Below are positions 23,093 through 34,855 of a stretch of DNA of 64,000 bases, piece after piece. Source of the stretch: Wolfiporia cocos (taxonomy: Eukaryota; Basidiomycota; Agaricomycetes; Polyporales; Phaeolaceae); NCBI GenBank assembly GCA_029448655.1, contig JACCLO010000002.1:4154001-4218000 (forward strand). The letters are read 5' to 3'. The notes beneath the pieces were generated by a model that was not told where the DNA came from, searched no databases, and worked only from the letters and a program-made list of their open reading frames with translations. Positions within the stretch are counted from its first letter, which is position 1; each line of letters begins with the position of its first letter. Position numbers and translations under genes: made by a program.

Positions 23093-24148
23093 GGTGAAAG
23101 ATCGAGACCACAGGAGAGCCACTGTACAAGATAATCGTCGCAGCCGAAGAAATAGCACAGCAGTGAGGAAAGTCCTCAGACCCGAATCAGAATAGATTAT
23201 TAGAAGTCAGGATATCCAGGTGGGAGTACGCAGGCGATGACCGCGCGTCGACTGCGCTGCCAAAGCCGAGTGCGTCACCTGCAAAGCGCTGTACGTATAC
23301 GTATTTACAGCGCGCCACTGCATCAGCGTATCCAGACCGGGCCGGGCAGCTCCGGAGAAGCGCCACTGCCGCAATGCAGGCTGCGCAAGACGCCTCCAGA
23401 TATAGATTTCACGCTTCTAGCTTACGCAGTCGCGACAGAGCGTTTAGAATTGATGAGTAGTTCTACTGTTGTGACGCGAAAGGCAGGGAATATCATGGAG
23501 ATGATTGTATCATTGTGGCACATTTAGGTAGAATCGCTTTCTGGGTGAGATCCAACGGTATGGTGCGTGGTAAACGGTATGGTGCGTGCGTGGTAGCACA
23601 TACCTACAGGTCGTGTAAAACTTGAGTCTGTGAGCGATGTACAGCCTCTGGAAAGCCTGGACTTTACCATGCTATGTTCAAACTCCATTGCGTCTGTAAT
23701 AGGGGCTTGTCAGCTATCACTAGCAACGCCGCAGTAACATATTCGCATTATGATGCGGCACTTGCGTCCTCGTACGATTTGCGTACCGCATGTATTTGGG
23801 TAGAGGATGAATGACATAATTGATAATAGGCTGTTCATGCTTGCAATGCATCCGGTAAGGAGAAGATGGCAAGGCATAGCCAAAACTAAGAGTTCATACG
23901 CAGGATGCAGAGCTTTCCAGGAAGCTCATTTAGGTGAACGCGGCCGGGAATAGTCAGCACAGCACCATAGGTGGCACAGAGTAGGATGTGGCTCAGCGGT
24001 AGTCACGTGCGGCCGTGCTTGCGCGCCTACGCGTCGAAACGCGCTCACACTCTAACACTCACAGCAGTCGGATCTCCCAGCTCTCGCTGCTATCCCCAGA
24101 CTTTCTGGAACACCGGGCGTACGACTCGTACAGTGCTTAGTGCCGAAT
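23093..24148. promoter_or_regulatory. Divergent intergenic region, hydrolase / APC11
   Basis: About 1.05 kb between two genes pointing apart. No coding signal. It holds a near-direct duplication, ACGGTATGGTGCGTG and CGGTATGGTGCGTG (about 23552-23590). Confidence 0.4.
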
Positions 24149-24573
24149 ATGAAAATTATGGTGCGCGAATGGCATGCGATCGCACAGTGGCGATGGGATA
24201 CGGGTGCCGCAGACGTCGATGACGACGGCGAAGGTGATGTGTGCGGGATCTGTCGTGTGCCCTATGAAGGGTGCTGCCCCTCATGCAAGATGCCTGGGGA
24301 CGATTGCCCATTGAGTGCGTGTCCTGTTTCCCACTTGTGATTTGTCACGCTGGCTGACGAATGGGATAGTCTGGGGAGAGTGCAGCCATGTCTTCCACAT
24401 GCACTGTCTACTGCAATGGATAGGCACCGCAGCCTCCAAGCAACAATGCCCAATGGATCGGAGACCGTGGGGTATGTGAAAACAAGCTTCACGTTCTGAT
24501 TCTCGTGCTCATTATTGGTACCTGCGCTATAGTGACCGCCGAACGCAAGGTGAATGCAACGACAGGAAGATGA
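24149..24573 (+). CDS. APC11: Anaphase-promoting complex subunit 11 (RING-H2)
   Basis: The catalytic RING subunit of APC/C, which recruits the E2 enzyme during mitotic exit. Exons 24149-24314, 24370-24471, 24533-24573. Phases close, giving 102 aa. The start MKIMVREWHAIAQWRWDT is the strand that docks on the cullin-like Apc2. The zinc ligands are all present: CGICRVPYEGCCPSCKMPGD, DDCPLIWGECSHVFHMHCLL, then QQCPMDRRPW. Tryptophan in the last loop (PW) fits the E2 contact. The C-terminal 13 residues are variable. Slightly longer than the ~84-aa human protein because of an acidic insert (DVDDDGEGD) before the first ligand. It converges with the kinase gene, 248 bp apart. Confidence 0.95.
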
Positions 24574-24821
24574 CTTACGGCCCACGCCCTGGATACCCAC
24601 CTCTATGTCAGCTCCATCCTCGAGGATTGTATCTGTACTCAATATCGTGTATAGTAGCAAGTTATTCATGACTCCAGACAGGACCCCTAAACGCTGGTCG
24701 CAGCGACAGTGGAGCAGAAACCTCGAATGTATCATTCTCACTGAGAACTTGGGGCATAGTCCGCAGTAGCATTTCCACAGAAACTCATCGTCACTTTCCA
24801 TCACTGGTGGATATATTTGGG

Positions 24822-25735
24822 TCAAGCAGTCGACAAAAGCGGGTCTTCTTGACTCTGAATGATTCTTGTCGGCTCCAGCATATTCTCCCTGATGAATCTA
24901 CCATCTACACGCCCAATCTAGCTCGATGGTGTACTCTTCGGTGTGTGAATTAAAGAAACTTACTAGGGGCATCATTCTCTCTCGAACGCCATATCGCCTC
25001 GTCAAGGTCTTTTGCGACACCACTTCGCACATGCCTGGCCACCAGGCGCGTCTCTGCCTCCTCTTCGCCTATATCTATCCACCAACGTTCATCCAGTAAC
25101 TCTGAAGCCTCTCGCCAAGGCGCGATACCGAGAAAGACGTAGAGGCCCTCAATGAGCACCAAGCGGTGGTGAGGGCAGACGGATATATCATTAGGTTTTG
25201 GATCCTTGAGCGCATGGTCGAACGAGGGAGCGTGCACAATATTCTCCTCTGTAAGGGGTTCGATGATTTCTGCTGGGGAGGGGAGGGGCCGACGGAGTGC
25301 GCGCACGAACTCGACGTATCCTTGTCCGTCGAATGTCCAGTGAGCACCTCTCCGGTCATGAGCCAGTTTCGGGTCCGGAAATGTGTCGAGCTGAGCCCGA
25401 GTGAGATGCCAGCCATCTAGTCCAACCATGACGGCTATGTCTGAAGCTTCCTTTCCTGCGTTGGCGTCTGGTTTGGGTCGGAAAGTTGCGTTGATATGAT
25501 CCACAACCAGTCGAGACAATGTGGATTTCCCCGATGCAGGTACTCCTGCTACACCAACAATTATGCGCGAAGTAGTAGACGATCTGGATGCGTAACCGAG
25601 ATGTTTGTTGATCGGCGCGTGTCAGGATGCTTGCATAGGTCAAAACGGATTGCAGGCTCACGAGCGTATGCGTTCAATAAGATAATCCGCCAGCTGCGTT
25701 GCCTCTGCATACATCGTCGTCTCTGACAGTACCAT
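24822..25735 (-). CDS. YFH7-like P-loop kinase (uridine/pantothenate kinase superfamily)
   Basis: Exons 25662-25735, 24964-25583, 24822-24904. Phases close, giving 258 aa. A Walker A (GVAGVPASGKSTLSRLV) lies near the start of exon 2. It is followed by DGWHLTRAQLDTFPDP (the mobile lid Asp), RRGAHWTFDGQGYVEFVRAL, then RLVLIEGLYVFLGIAPW and DERWWIDIGEEEAETRLVAR, matching yeast Yfh7 and related kinases of the phosphoribulokinase/uridine kinase clan. The substrate of Yfh7 is not established. The last exon was placed using NGRFIRENMLEPTRII, which matches the usual C-terminus. A nearer AG (24888) gives a different frame and was rejected. Confidence 0.88.
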
Positions 25736-26395
25736 GCAAGCGAGATAGCAACTGAACAAACTCGTGCGTTGGTGAGTAGCACCAGAGAGAGAACAAAATA
25801 CAATCAACGTAGCAAATGGTGAGATACTGTAGTAGTGCGATAATGGATAACGATCGATTGATCCCGGAGAGATGATGTGGTGAGTGACTGATCGAGATCC
25901 GTTGAGATGATTGTGGCTGATAACACACTCAGGAGACACAATTAAATTGTACCTTGATATTCTTGACTGGAAGTTGACGAATGAACAACGAAATACATGG
26001 CATCAGTGTATGTATAGCAATAGTCATGGAATAATCCTGAGGCGTTCGTCATTCTAGGGCACCCAGCAGTCAAGTCAATATTTTAGATCGTGGAAGTCGA
26101 TTATCATCTGAGCTCATTGGTGCCTACTAATATAAGAACGTGTGAGAAGAGCGGTGCTAAGCAGCCATCATATGCAATTATCAGTATGATGAAACGCATC
26201 ATGTTATCTACTGATTCCGAGAATCCTCATCCATGGATTATGATAGACATATGAGGCCTGAAGCTGAAGTCCAAATGGGCAGTAACAACCGGGCATGTGT
26301 GAGTATAGCTGCTGATTCGGTGACAACTGTTGTCGAGCTATATTCGGGTATCTGTGCTCAGGGGCATTCATAGATAGGGATGACTGGGCAAGATG
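25736..26395. other. AT-rich intergenic region
   Basis: 660 bp between two minus-strand genes. Strongly AT-rich from about 25930 to 26350. No coding or repeat signal recognised. Confidence 0.5.
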
Positions 26396-28127
26396 TCAAG
26401 GTGTCAACTGGATCTCATGCACACGCGGCATCGTCGCCAGAGTCATCCTCTCCGCCCATGTTGCTCCCAGGGCCAACCTATCCGGCCACTCTACTGTCCC
26501 AAAGGTGTGGCGTAACGACTGTGCAGCCTCATCCGGCGGCAATTCGGTTGTGCATTGGCGAAGCACCAGATGAGTGAGCCTGTGGAAGATCCATGGTAAC
26601 TCTGCAAGCTGCTCCAGGGTGCGTCCGGATAGGTAGGCACTATCGAGGACAAGGGTGTCGAGGTTGGGACAGAACGGAGTGGCGCTCTCGGATTGCAGCG
26701 CGAGCGCTACGGTACCCGCTACATGCGAAACGAGTTCCAATTGCGTGACGGTCTGCGTCTGTAGCAGACACAGGTTATGTCCGATGTTGAGATTGGGATC
26801 TACGTTTGTCAAAGAGCGCAGTCGAACTTTGCATACGAGAGGCATTTCGAAATGCGCTCCGAGAGTGCCGAGGAGATCCCTCATGACATCAGTCGAGTTC
26901 TCTCCTCGGAATGCGAGCTCGAAAGGCGCTTCTGCTTGATTTTCACTCCAGTATCCGCGTAGCCTGTGAGTGTCGCTATAGGGACCGCACACGTGTGAGG
27001 CAGCGCAGGCTCAGAGGGTTGTTCTTCAGCCTGAGGAGATGCGTGAGCGGACCCCGGGTATCGCATGCCATCACAAGATGTACAGAAGATGGGAGTGAGA
27101 CGATGGATAAGAGGTAGTCGAGATCCGTAGTATGGAGGCACAATGATGCCTTCCGCAATTGGGGTAAGGGGATGAGTGCACGGTGCGGGCGCTGTGATGG
27201 ATCTATGTCTATCAGCGGGCCGCAGTTAATTAACTCAAGTTCTTCAAGCTGCGGGCAGTCCTCAAGTACATTCCGGAAGTCGTTCCCTGTGCCTGAAAAG
27301 CGTAGGTCACTTGGCCAGCGGTAGTGGATCTTGAGCTTGGTAAGTCCGACGTGAAGGGTGGGGGACCAGTCGAGTCGGCAGTTGAGGAGTGACAATTCTG
27401 TCATACAGGGATACTTGTTTGCGAATAGAGGTCGTATGGTCGCAGGAGCGGTGGCACCCACTATTTCCAGCTGCAAACGGCGAAGCATGGGTGCCGGGCT
27501 ATCCGTCAACCAAAGGCGCGTGCCTTGATCGTGTATATATCGCATGTCAATGCGCAGGTCCATAGCTTCGGCCGACTGCAGGTGTGCGGCACACTTCCCG
27601 GCCTTCTCTGCATCATTACAAGGCCAACTGCGATATATAAGGGAAAGCGGAAGACCTTCGGCACGTGCAAGAATGTCGTCTATGTAGAGCGGACGTGAGA
27701 CATTGGCGAGATCGAGCTTGGTCCACAGGGCACGATGGAGGAGAGAGGTTGTTCTCCACCACTCGCAGACTTGTGAGATAGACAGCTTTGTGTTGATATC
27801 GCCGTTGTCTGCAAGGGAGAAGATCTCGCACAGGAGTTCCACGGGTAGACGATTTATAGCGCATCTGCGATTACGGAATCGGCGAGCTTTGCACGTTATG
27901 CGTTCTAGTGCTCGCTCAATTTCCGTCAGCAAAGTCTCGATGTCCCGGATGCCAATATCCAGTACTTGTGTGTCGCTCGTATACTGGCTAAGCTTAGGCC
28001 TGCGATGCAGAAGAAACATCAATGTCAGTGAATTAATTGCCAGCAAAGCAGGAAAAGCTGGCTCCATACTGGTAAACCTCGCAAAGACTGCTGTTGGAGG
28101 TGAAATCAGGCCAACAGCGTTGAACAT
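26396..28127 (-). CDS. F-box / leucine-rich-repeat-like protein
   Basis: Exons 26993-28127 and 26396-26931 (61-nt intron); frame closes, 556 aa. The F-box is RLPVELLCEIFSLA followed by LSISQVCEWWRTTSLLHRAL and WTKLDLA, which would bind Skp1. Downstream are irregular leucine-rich repeats (LTELSLLNCRLDW-like, LEDCPQLEELELINCGPL, CPNLDTLVLDSAYLSGRTLE, LTHLVLRQC) typical of the large Agaricomycete F-box family. The substrate is unknown. At first sight the frame breaks at 26976. A GTGTGC..CAG intron restores it (CLTQAPFELAF). The start is uncertain: a GTTTAC..CAG pair near 28070-27990 could remove part of the N-terminus. Confidence 0.78.
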
Positions 28128-28491
28128 GTTCAGTGAGGAATTGCAATATGGCAGACTTCGAAGGATAAGGATTGCCTTCGTCCAGCATACTGTACAACGT
28201 CGACCTCGACAACTCCAGGGAAAGCAGTCACCACTAATTCAGTAAAGTAGTAGGCCCTACACGCTCCACGGCTTCGTAGCACTTACAAAGATGGGTTTGC
28301 AATAGCGCGTTGATCGGAAAAAAGAAGGTCTCACCAAGGCTCCAAGCGTTAAGAGTACTCACGACGCTGGGTGGTTACGACGACTCCCGGATGATCGTGG
28401 GGCTGTTGACACCTCAATATTGTACATGATGAGCGTCGTCCCTTGACATCCGAACTTGATGACACATAGACATCAGACATGACGTGGACGT
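28128..28491. other. Intergenic, no gene seen
   Basis: 364 bp between two minus-strand genes; expected to hold the F-box promoter. Nothing recognised. Confidence 0.5.
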
Positions 28492-29887
28492 TCAGCTTCC
28501 TAAAACGCCATCTAATAGATGATCCTTCCATGCACTTCCCGTCCCGCTCGCGCCAGAGTCTATGTCGCTCTCGAACACTTTCCGTTGAATAACAACACTC
28601 GGGACGACGGAGAAGGCCTTGATGCGTCCTGAGAAGACGAGCCACGAGAGCGCCTGATCGAAGGCCCGCGAGTAGGCGAATGGCGCGTAATTCAGATGCT
28701 GCAGTAGGCGACGGGCGCCGCCTCGCGTGATAGCATACGCATGCGTGCATTTCGGCGTGAATGAGGGATGGAGCGTCGTTTGGATGCCTCTGCGGGAGGT
28801 GGAGAATGACGTTGACGACATTAATGCGGGATAGTGACTCTCGTTCGACCAGCAATGTCCTGAATCAACAATAGTTAAGCACATGCCCAACCAATGCCAA
28901 TCAAGACAGACCTAGAAAGACAATATCCCACTGTGCGGGGAGCAAACCCCAGATATCCTGTAAGCGGTTACGTATGTCGCGCTCCATATCGACATCGTCT
29001 TCCAAGATCACAGCGACGTCATGGCTGTGCTCTTCTCCGTTTGACAACTGGTTTGCTATCTGCTGAGGACCTGCAGCACAATCGGCGGCAAAGCCTGCAA
29101 AATGACGCAGAGCTTTGAGATGGGAGAACCAACAAGCCACCTTTGCTGGCGTTAAGAGCATATACGCGGGCAGCGTAGTCGAGTAAGGTGGACCAGACAC
29201 GTGGTTCATCTTTGCACAGGTCAGAGGAAGATTAGCCATAGCCGTTCCAGATCGCGATATCTGAGGATATGTCGACCGAGCGTTTTGAGAGTTCTCCTCC
29301 GGCAAGAAAGATTGATGCTGTGTTTGAACTTTCCATATGCTGACGGAAGGCTCAGAGGAGAAACAAGGTGCTTCAGCATAGTTGACCGGCCAAACGAATT
29401 CTTTCTGATCGTCAGAGCTGGTAATGATCAACGTATCGTCTTCGCGCAGATTGCGTACTTGATGAAGGATGCCGTCAACAACTGGATCGTGAGACTGCAC
29501 TGCGTCTATGTATGACCAACGTAGAGAGAGCATTTTCCTTAGCTGTTCCATCTTCGTGCGACGATCCATCCTGTGTGGTAAAGATACCACGTAGATTTCC
29601 GCAGCTACGCCTAACAGATCTGGCTTTGAGGTTGAATTGATTGTGCCATTGTACATCAAGTTGCTTCCTCGATACACAGTGCTAGTGCTGGCTGGTACAA
29701 CAGTAGTACTTCCCGATGCACTTGAGTATTGCAGATCTGATGAAGCTGGCGAACCAAAGTCGAGCACGCTCATTTCAACCAGAAGCCAGACTGTTGAGAG
29801 CAGAGCGAGGATTGCAGCTGAGATCGTGAGAGCGCGAAGTCGAGATCTAAACATCTTTGCAAGCTTCAGCCGTATCAAGACGGACAA
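28492..29887 (-). CDS. GT25-type glycosyltransferase, type II membrane protein
   Basis: Exons 28912-29887 and 28492-28859; frame closes, 447 aa. A signal anchor (ALTISAAILALLSTVWLLVE, residues ~19-38) after a short basic N-terminus indicates Golgi/ER lumenal placement. GT25 features: EIYVVSLPHRMDRRTKMEQL, WSYIDAVQSHDPVV, LTPAKVACWFSHLKALRHFA, the metal-binding VAVILEDDVDMERDI, LPAQWDIVFLGHCWSNES, and AYAITRGGARRLLQHL then AFDQALSWLV. This family transfers sugars (galactose to hydroxylysine in animals, LPS sugars in bacteria). The fungal acceptor is unknown. A 35-residue Ser/Thr-rich stem follows the anchor. A second possible start is the Met at 29854. Confidence 0.82.
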
Positions 29888-31505
29888 TCTGTGACGCCCG
29901 TCAGAATAGTATCGTTCGAGAGTTGCAGATTTACATAGATGTGCGAAAGTGAAAGTACATACATGTGAAGTGATGAGTTGTCGGGAAAATCCGTAGGGTC
30001 AATTGTAACGTAGCTAAATTATGTAATATGACTCAATGGACCATCACGTGGTTGCAACGCGATCACCATAACAAACCGACTCTTGGACTATATACATCCT
30101 ACGGTGTATTCACCTGTAAGATCTACAATTGTGTATACAAGACTCGCGGTCGAGGTAGTCACATGAAAAATGGACGCAGTAATCCGGGAAGAGGAAGCTC
30201 CGTCATTTCCGGAGGTTGCAGCCAACGATTATTTCATCTGACAATCTCCGTAAACATCCTTTCACTACTAGCAGGTTGAACGTCAAAATCAGGTACAAAG
30301 CGTCGCTGTCGTGCTATATTAGACGTCACGACAGCTCTTCAAAATCTTACTATCACTAACAAGTGATCAAAAATTCAAAGAGGGCGAGTCGTGCCCATTG
30401 TTGTTAACAGCTGCAAGCACTAGCAGACATCACTCGTGCGTACATTAATAGTTCCTTGATGCCTCAAAGAATCTCTCAATGAGGATATGATTGTCAGCAA
30501 CTGCTGGCTTGACCGGCCAGGGATAATCGCCCCGGCAGATGCCCCAGGTCCATCTAGATGACACTAACGTGCTTTCGCAACCAGAAAGTCGTCTGTTTAG
30601 CTTTTGCATCAATGCTAGAGCTGCGCAAGGTAGTACATTTCGCGAATGAGCGGCCTGCCCCTCCGCCATCTACAACCAGAGCGTGTTTCTGTATTCTACG
30701 AGGATAGAGGAGCTACAAAGAGGCGATTAGTTCTATGATCTATGAGCTTTGCACGTGCTGGCATGCCATCAGACGCCACGACGAGATTCGTGCTGCGATG
30801 ATCGAGATGCCCATGGTGGTGGGTAAGATTGCGATGCGCTGGAGGAGGAGGACGGGAGCGAGCCAGCCACCCTGGATTCACGGGCAGATACTTGCGCTCT
30901 CGGTTCCCCTTCAACTTTGCCGAGACCGAACACCTTGACAAGCTGCTGAGAATGATGGGAGGTAAGGTGGATGTCGTCCCCATATTAGCGTTGACGCATC
31001 TGCAAGCGCAACCGGCCAAGCCCGTCTACCTGTTAATGCATGTGAATTCTGCAAACTCTCTCTTGCGGGTACCAAAGCACACCCGAGACACGCACTGTTG
31101 GGTGTCAATGCCATTGAGTCTATTATCAATGCCCTCGTTAAATTTCCGTGCTTGTCAGTACCAGCTAGGATTCCGCGTTTCTCGATACGATGGTATCTAT
31201 TCGTACGATCGCCTCGATCGATGACTTCACTTGGTTGTTAGAGATTCCTCTCTGCCTTCGTCGACTGCACTCTGCAAATTAGACCCCAAGGATTTCCAGT
31301 TGCATGTGGACGTCATCGGAGACATGTACGATTGTCATAAGACGAACAAATAGACTTCCATTTGACAAGCAGGGCGGCGGGGCGGTGAGCGCGTCGCGAC
31401 GCGTCGTTTAATGTCCGATCACATGATTCGCGATTTTCTTGGCCGATCGAGACTGAGATTCTCTCGTCTGGATTAATTACCTTGTCACTTTGCGCTCCGA
31501 AAACA
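29888..31505. other. Divergent intergenic region with a possible unresolved minus-strand gene
   Basis: 1.6 kb between the GT25 gene (-) and UTP18 (+). Two minus-strand stretches look locally coding: GNRERKYLPVNPGW (about 30900) and GICRGDYPWPVKPAV then DNHILIERFFEAS (about 30450-30540). I could not join them and recognise no family. The remainder is AT-rich and non-coding. Confidence 0.3.
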
Positions 31506-33530
31506 ATGGTAAAGCACCCACACAAGAAACAGAAGACTGTCAAGGGCTTTGGCTACACCAGCGAAGCCGTACAACCACTCGGTGCAATCATCCCAGTAAC
31601 GGATGACGCAGCCAAGGACGATGAGGAAAGGAGACTGGAGAGCTCTCTATTTGGCACTCCATACGAACCCTCTGGGCAGCTGGGCATAGAGCTTCCATCA
31701 GTATCTGATGAGGAGGATGAGGACAATGCCGGTGCAAAGGAGCTGCAGAACTTGTTGGACTCGGATGTGCGTCTGGTTTGAGGGAAGCCGCGAGATTCTG
31801 ACGTTTTATTCCACAGCTCTTCTTCATCGACGACGGTGTTGGGCAACCCCCTCAAAGTGATCAACCAACTTCAGATGTCGATTTCGAAGAGGGCAACTCT
31901 CACACTGCCCACGATCCAGAAGATGAAGAGGAGCCAGACAAGATGGACGTTGAAGAAACATCGGACGGGCAGAATAAGGGAATGTCTCAGACACCTACAC
32001 CCTTCAATCGATCCCGCCACCGCAAGTCTGCATGGGTGGACCCTGATGATCCTACCTTGCAAGTATCCCTCTCCACCGACAAACGTCGCAGAAAGCTCCG
32101 CGATGCACTCTCCGAGGATGTGGTCGGGGGCAGGGAATACGAACGCCGTCTCAGACGGCAGTTCGAAAAGATTAATCCAACACCGAGCTGGGCCGTCAAT
32201 GCACGAACAAAATTGCAGTCAAAGCGAAGGAGACCGTCTTCCTTGTCTGCCTCGGAGTCGGATGAAGATGCCCCAGTCTCGGAGTTATTGTCGGACACGA
32301 GAGGCATTCTTCAGCGCTCGAGGAAAACCAACGTACTCTCACAGGGCACAATTGCTATTGAACGTCTACGCGATGCAAATCTTTCTGCCAAGGCCGAAGG
32401 GGCCGTCAAGACAATTCAGTTCCATCCGTCTCCTCAAGTACCAGTTCTCCTTACTGCAAGCGCAGATAGACGGTTACGTCTCTTTAATGTGCGTCTTACT
32501 TACTTCTATCCTCCGTCCCACTTCGAGTGCTTACTATCGATATCGTCGCGTAGATCGATGGTCACACGAATCCCCATCTCCAGACCGTGCACATCCCGGA
32601 CCTCCCCCTTACGAACGCGCTCTTCCACCCGAGCGGTGCCTCCGTCCTCCTCACCGGTCCCCGCCCATATTACTATGTCCAGGACCTCCAATCTGGCGCG
32701 ACAATCCGCTCACCGCGCGGGCTGTGGGGCACCACGTTCACGAACGCGAATACCGCCGCGCAGGACGGGAGCCTGGAGATGTGCGCGTTCGACCCGACGG
32801 GCAGCGTGCTGGCCGTTGCGGGCCGGCGCGGACACATACACCTCGTCGACTGGCGCGGTGGGCAAGGGCAGGTAGTGGGGAGCGTGAAGATGAATGTGGG
32901 CGTGAAGAGCTTGTGGTGGGCAGGTGGCGGGCGAAGCGAGCTGATGACGCTCGGAGAGGACGCGGAGGTGTATATGTGGGATGTGGGAGAGCGCAAGTGC
33001 GTGCGACGGTGGAATGACGATGGTGGATATGGCAGTCGGATATTGGGCGGTGACAGGGCCGGTCAATACCTCGCGATTGGGTGCGCATTCATCTGATCAT
33101 ATCGTGGCCTTTGCTGACAGTAACATGTTAAGGTCGGGATCGGGACTGGTGAACGTCTATGGCTCTGACGGTGCTTCGCCCCTGGTATCAGGCAGGCCGA
33201 AGCCATTGAAGAGCATCGGCAACCTCACCACAGCCATCACATCACTTCGATTTAACCACGACTCGCAACTTCTGGCGCTGGCCAGCAACGCCAAAAAGGA
33301 TCAGATGCGATTGGTATGCATCCGATTTGCCCGATATTGTTACACTGACATACCGCCGCATATAGATCCACCTCCCATCTCTCACCGCCTTCTCCAATTG
33401 GCCCACGTCGAGTACTCCCCTCGGCCATGTTACCAGTGTGGACTTCTCGACGGGCAGCGAATACCTCGCCGTAGGGAACAACCGAGGCCGCGTCCTATTA
33501 TACCACATTAGGGACTTTGCGGGGCAATAG
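31506..33530 (+). CDS. UTP18: U3 snoRNP-associated WD40 protein Utp18
   Basis: A component of the UTP-B part of the SSU processome, acting in nucleolar 18S rRNA maturation. Exons 31506-31766, 31817-32488, 32554-33080, 33133-33313, 33366-33530. Phases close, giving 601 aa. The acidic, unstructured N-terminus contains the conserved LFFIDDG and the WVDPDDPTLQVSLSTDKRRR-type motif (here from KSAWVDPDDPT to RRKLRDAL). WD40 blades start at VKTIQFHPSPQVPVLLTASA and include PRPYYYVQDLQSG, CAFDPTGSVLAVAGRRGHIH, LMTLGEDAEVYMWDVGERKC and a C-terminal EYLAVGNNRGRVLLYHIRDF, the usual end of Utp18. Its 3' end lies 66 bp from the facing TRS33 gene. Confidence 0.93.
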
Positions 33531-33596
33531 CCTTGTTGCGGTCTTGCTGGCGTTAGTCGTACATATACTCTTGTATCGCTACGTCGCTTGCAGCGG

Positions 33597-34535
33597 CTAT
33601 GGTCCCTTTGGCAGCCTGAGCTGGAAGCTACCTATCGCGGGTGTCAGCGCAAAACTCCGATCGTTGAGTCCGGATGCCGATGCCTTACATTGTGGCAAGT
33701 TTGTCACTTCCGCGACAACGACAGCTTGATATCCTAATCGAATGAGTGCACCGCGGAGGATCCCCACCGGCATTGCGATATACTACAATGCCAGCGTTTC
33801 TGAGAACGATGAGCCGTGAGTATGTGGGTCGCACGTACCAGCTTGGCTTTCCTCAACGCTTCTGCGCGCCCTTCATAACTTGAGATGCGGGAGATGGGCT
33901 TGAAGGAGTGATCTTGGAGGACATAAATCCCCTATGTAGTGCTTAGAATGCACGCCACGGAAATTACGAACACATATATAGCATACGCGATGGTTCGTTC
34001 GCAAGTTGTCGACTTGCTTGTCCCAGCATGCTGCCCAGAGATCTTTGCACACAAACTTGACTGCGTCAAGAGTCTCGGAGAATAACGGTCGGTCGTGGCA
34101 TAGCCTGTCATGCCGAGGACGCGTTCACATACTAAGTATATAGGATGGGCTATGCACTTACATTTCTGTAATGTTCGCGCCGACGTGCATTCCGATAGCT
34201 TCCAAACGCGTCCGCACGGCTTCCTCCTCCTCATCTACCGGTCCTTTACCGCGAGCATTACTGCCCGTAGAATCCCTCTGTTCGTCCTTCTGCCCGGGAA
34301 CAGGCGGAGGAATAAGCCCGGACTCTATCATGTCCCGCTCAACCTTCTTCGCGCGAGCTGCTGCAACGGCGGAGGACGCGCGCAGCGTGTTCACGGCCTC
34401 GATGAGGAAGTAGTCCATTGCCGCGCCGTCGATCTGGCGGAGAGGCGGGTCTGCCATGGCCGCTATGGCGGGCAGCGGTGCACTCGCTGCAGATGAAGGT
34501 CCCGCTGCGCTTGGAAAGGCCGCTCCTGCAGACAT
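33597..34535 (-). CDS. TRS33: TRAPP complex subunit Trs33/TRAPPC6
   Basis: A Bet3-family subunit of the TRAPP tether/GEF complexes for Golgi Rab proteins. Exons 34162-34535, 33987-34104, 33839-33931, 33689-33782, 33597-33631. Phases close, giving 237 aa. The N-terminal helix IDGAAMDYFLIEAVNTLRAS is followed by an acidic insert, then RTRLEAIGMHVGANITEMLC, PLFSETLDAVKFVCKDLWAA, WDKQVDNLRTNHRGIYVLQD, ISRISSYEGRAEALRKAKL, and the final strands MPVGILRGALIRLGY and LPQCSFQLRLPKGP. The insert of ~50 residues with EEEE between helices is longer than in yeast. The start is the first Met, in a Pro/Ala-rich leader; later Mets would remove only the leader. Confidence 0.92.
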
Positions 34536-34855
34536 TGCGACCAGGTCTCAATGTAGAGCTCGAAAGGTATAGTATGAGAGCGCGGCGGTTCGAGATCAAG
34601 TGCGCGTGCTATTTGGCTGGCGTCTGTCGATTGATCATGGATGCAACTGGATATGGATCCGAACAGACAGCAGCAGCCACCGCTGCCACTCCATCTCTTC
34701 ACTCACCGCCTAGTACTCTGTCTGCGCTGTCTCCGTCCCTGCACTCTGTGACCAAATAACAGCATCCGGCACCCTTGGCCAAGGGTGATTGCTACGAGTT
34801 AGTGTAGTCTTGTCCTTCCCACCTCTGAGACGGAGTACCAAAGCTCAGCATCGTC
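34536..34855. promoter_or_regulatory. Shared divergent promoter, TRS33 / UBR1
   Basis: 320 bp between two ATGs on opposite strands. Must hold both promoters and leaders. No TATA seen; C/T-rich tracts at about 34680-34740. Confidence 0.55.

Noticed and set aside
26976..26995. Apparent frameshift in the F-box gene
   Set aside because: A 61-nt GT..AG intron (26932-26992) restores the frame with matching phase, so no lesion is needed.
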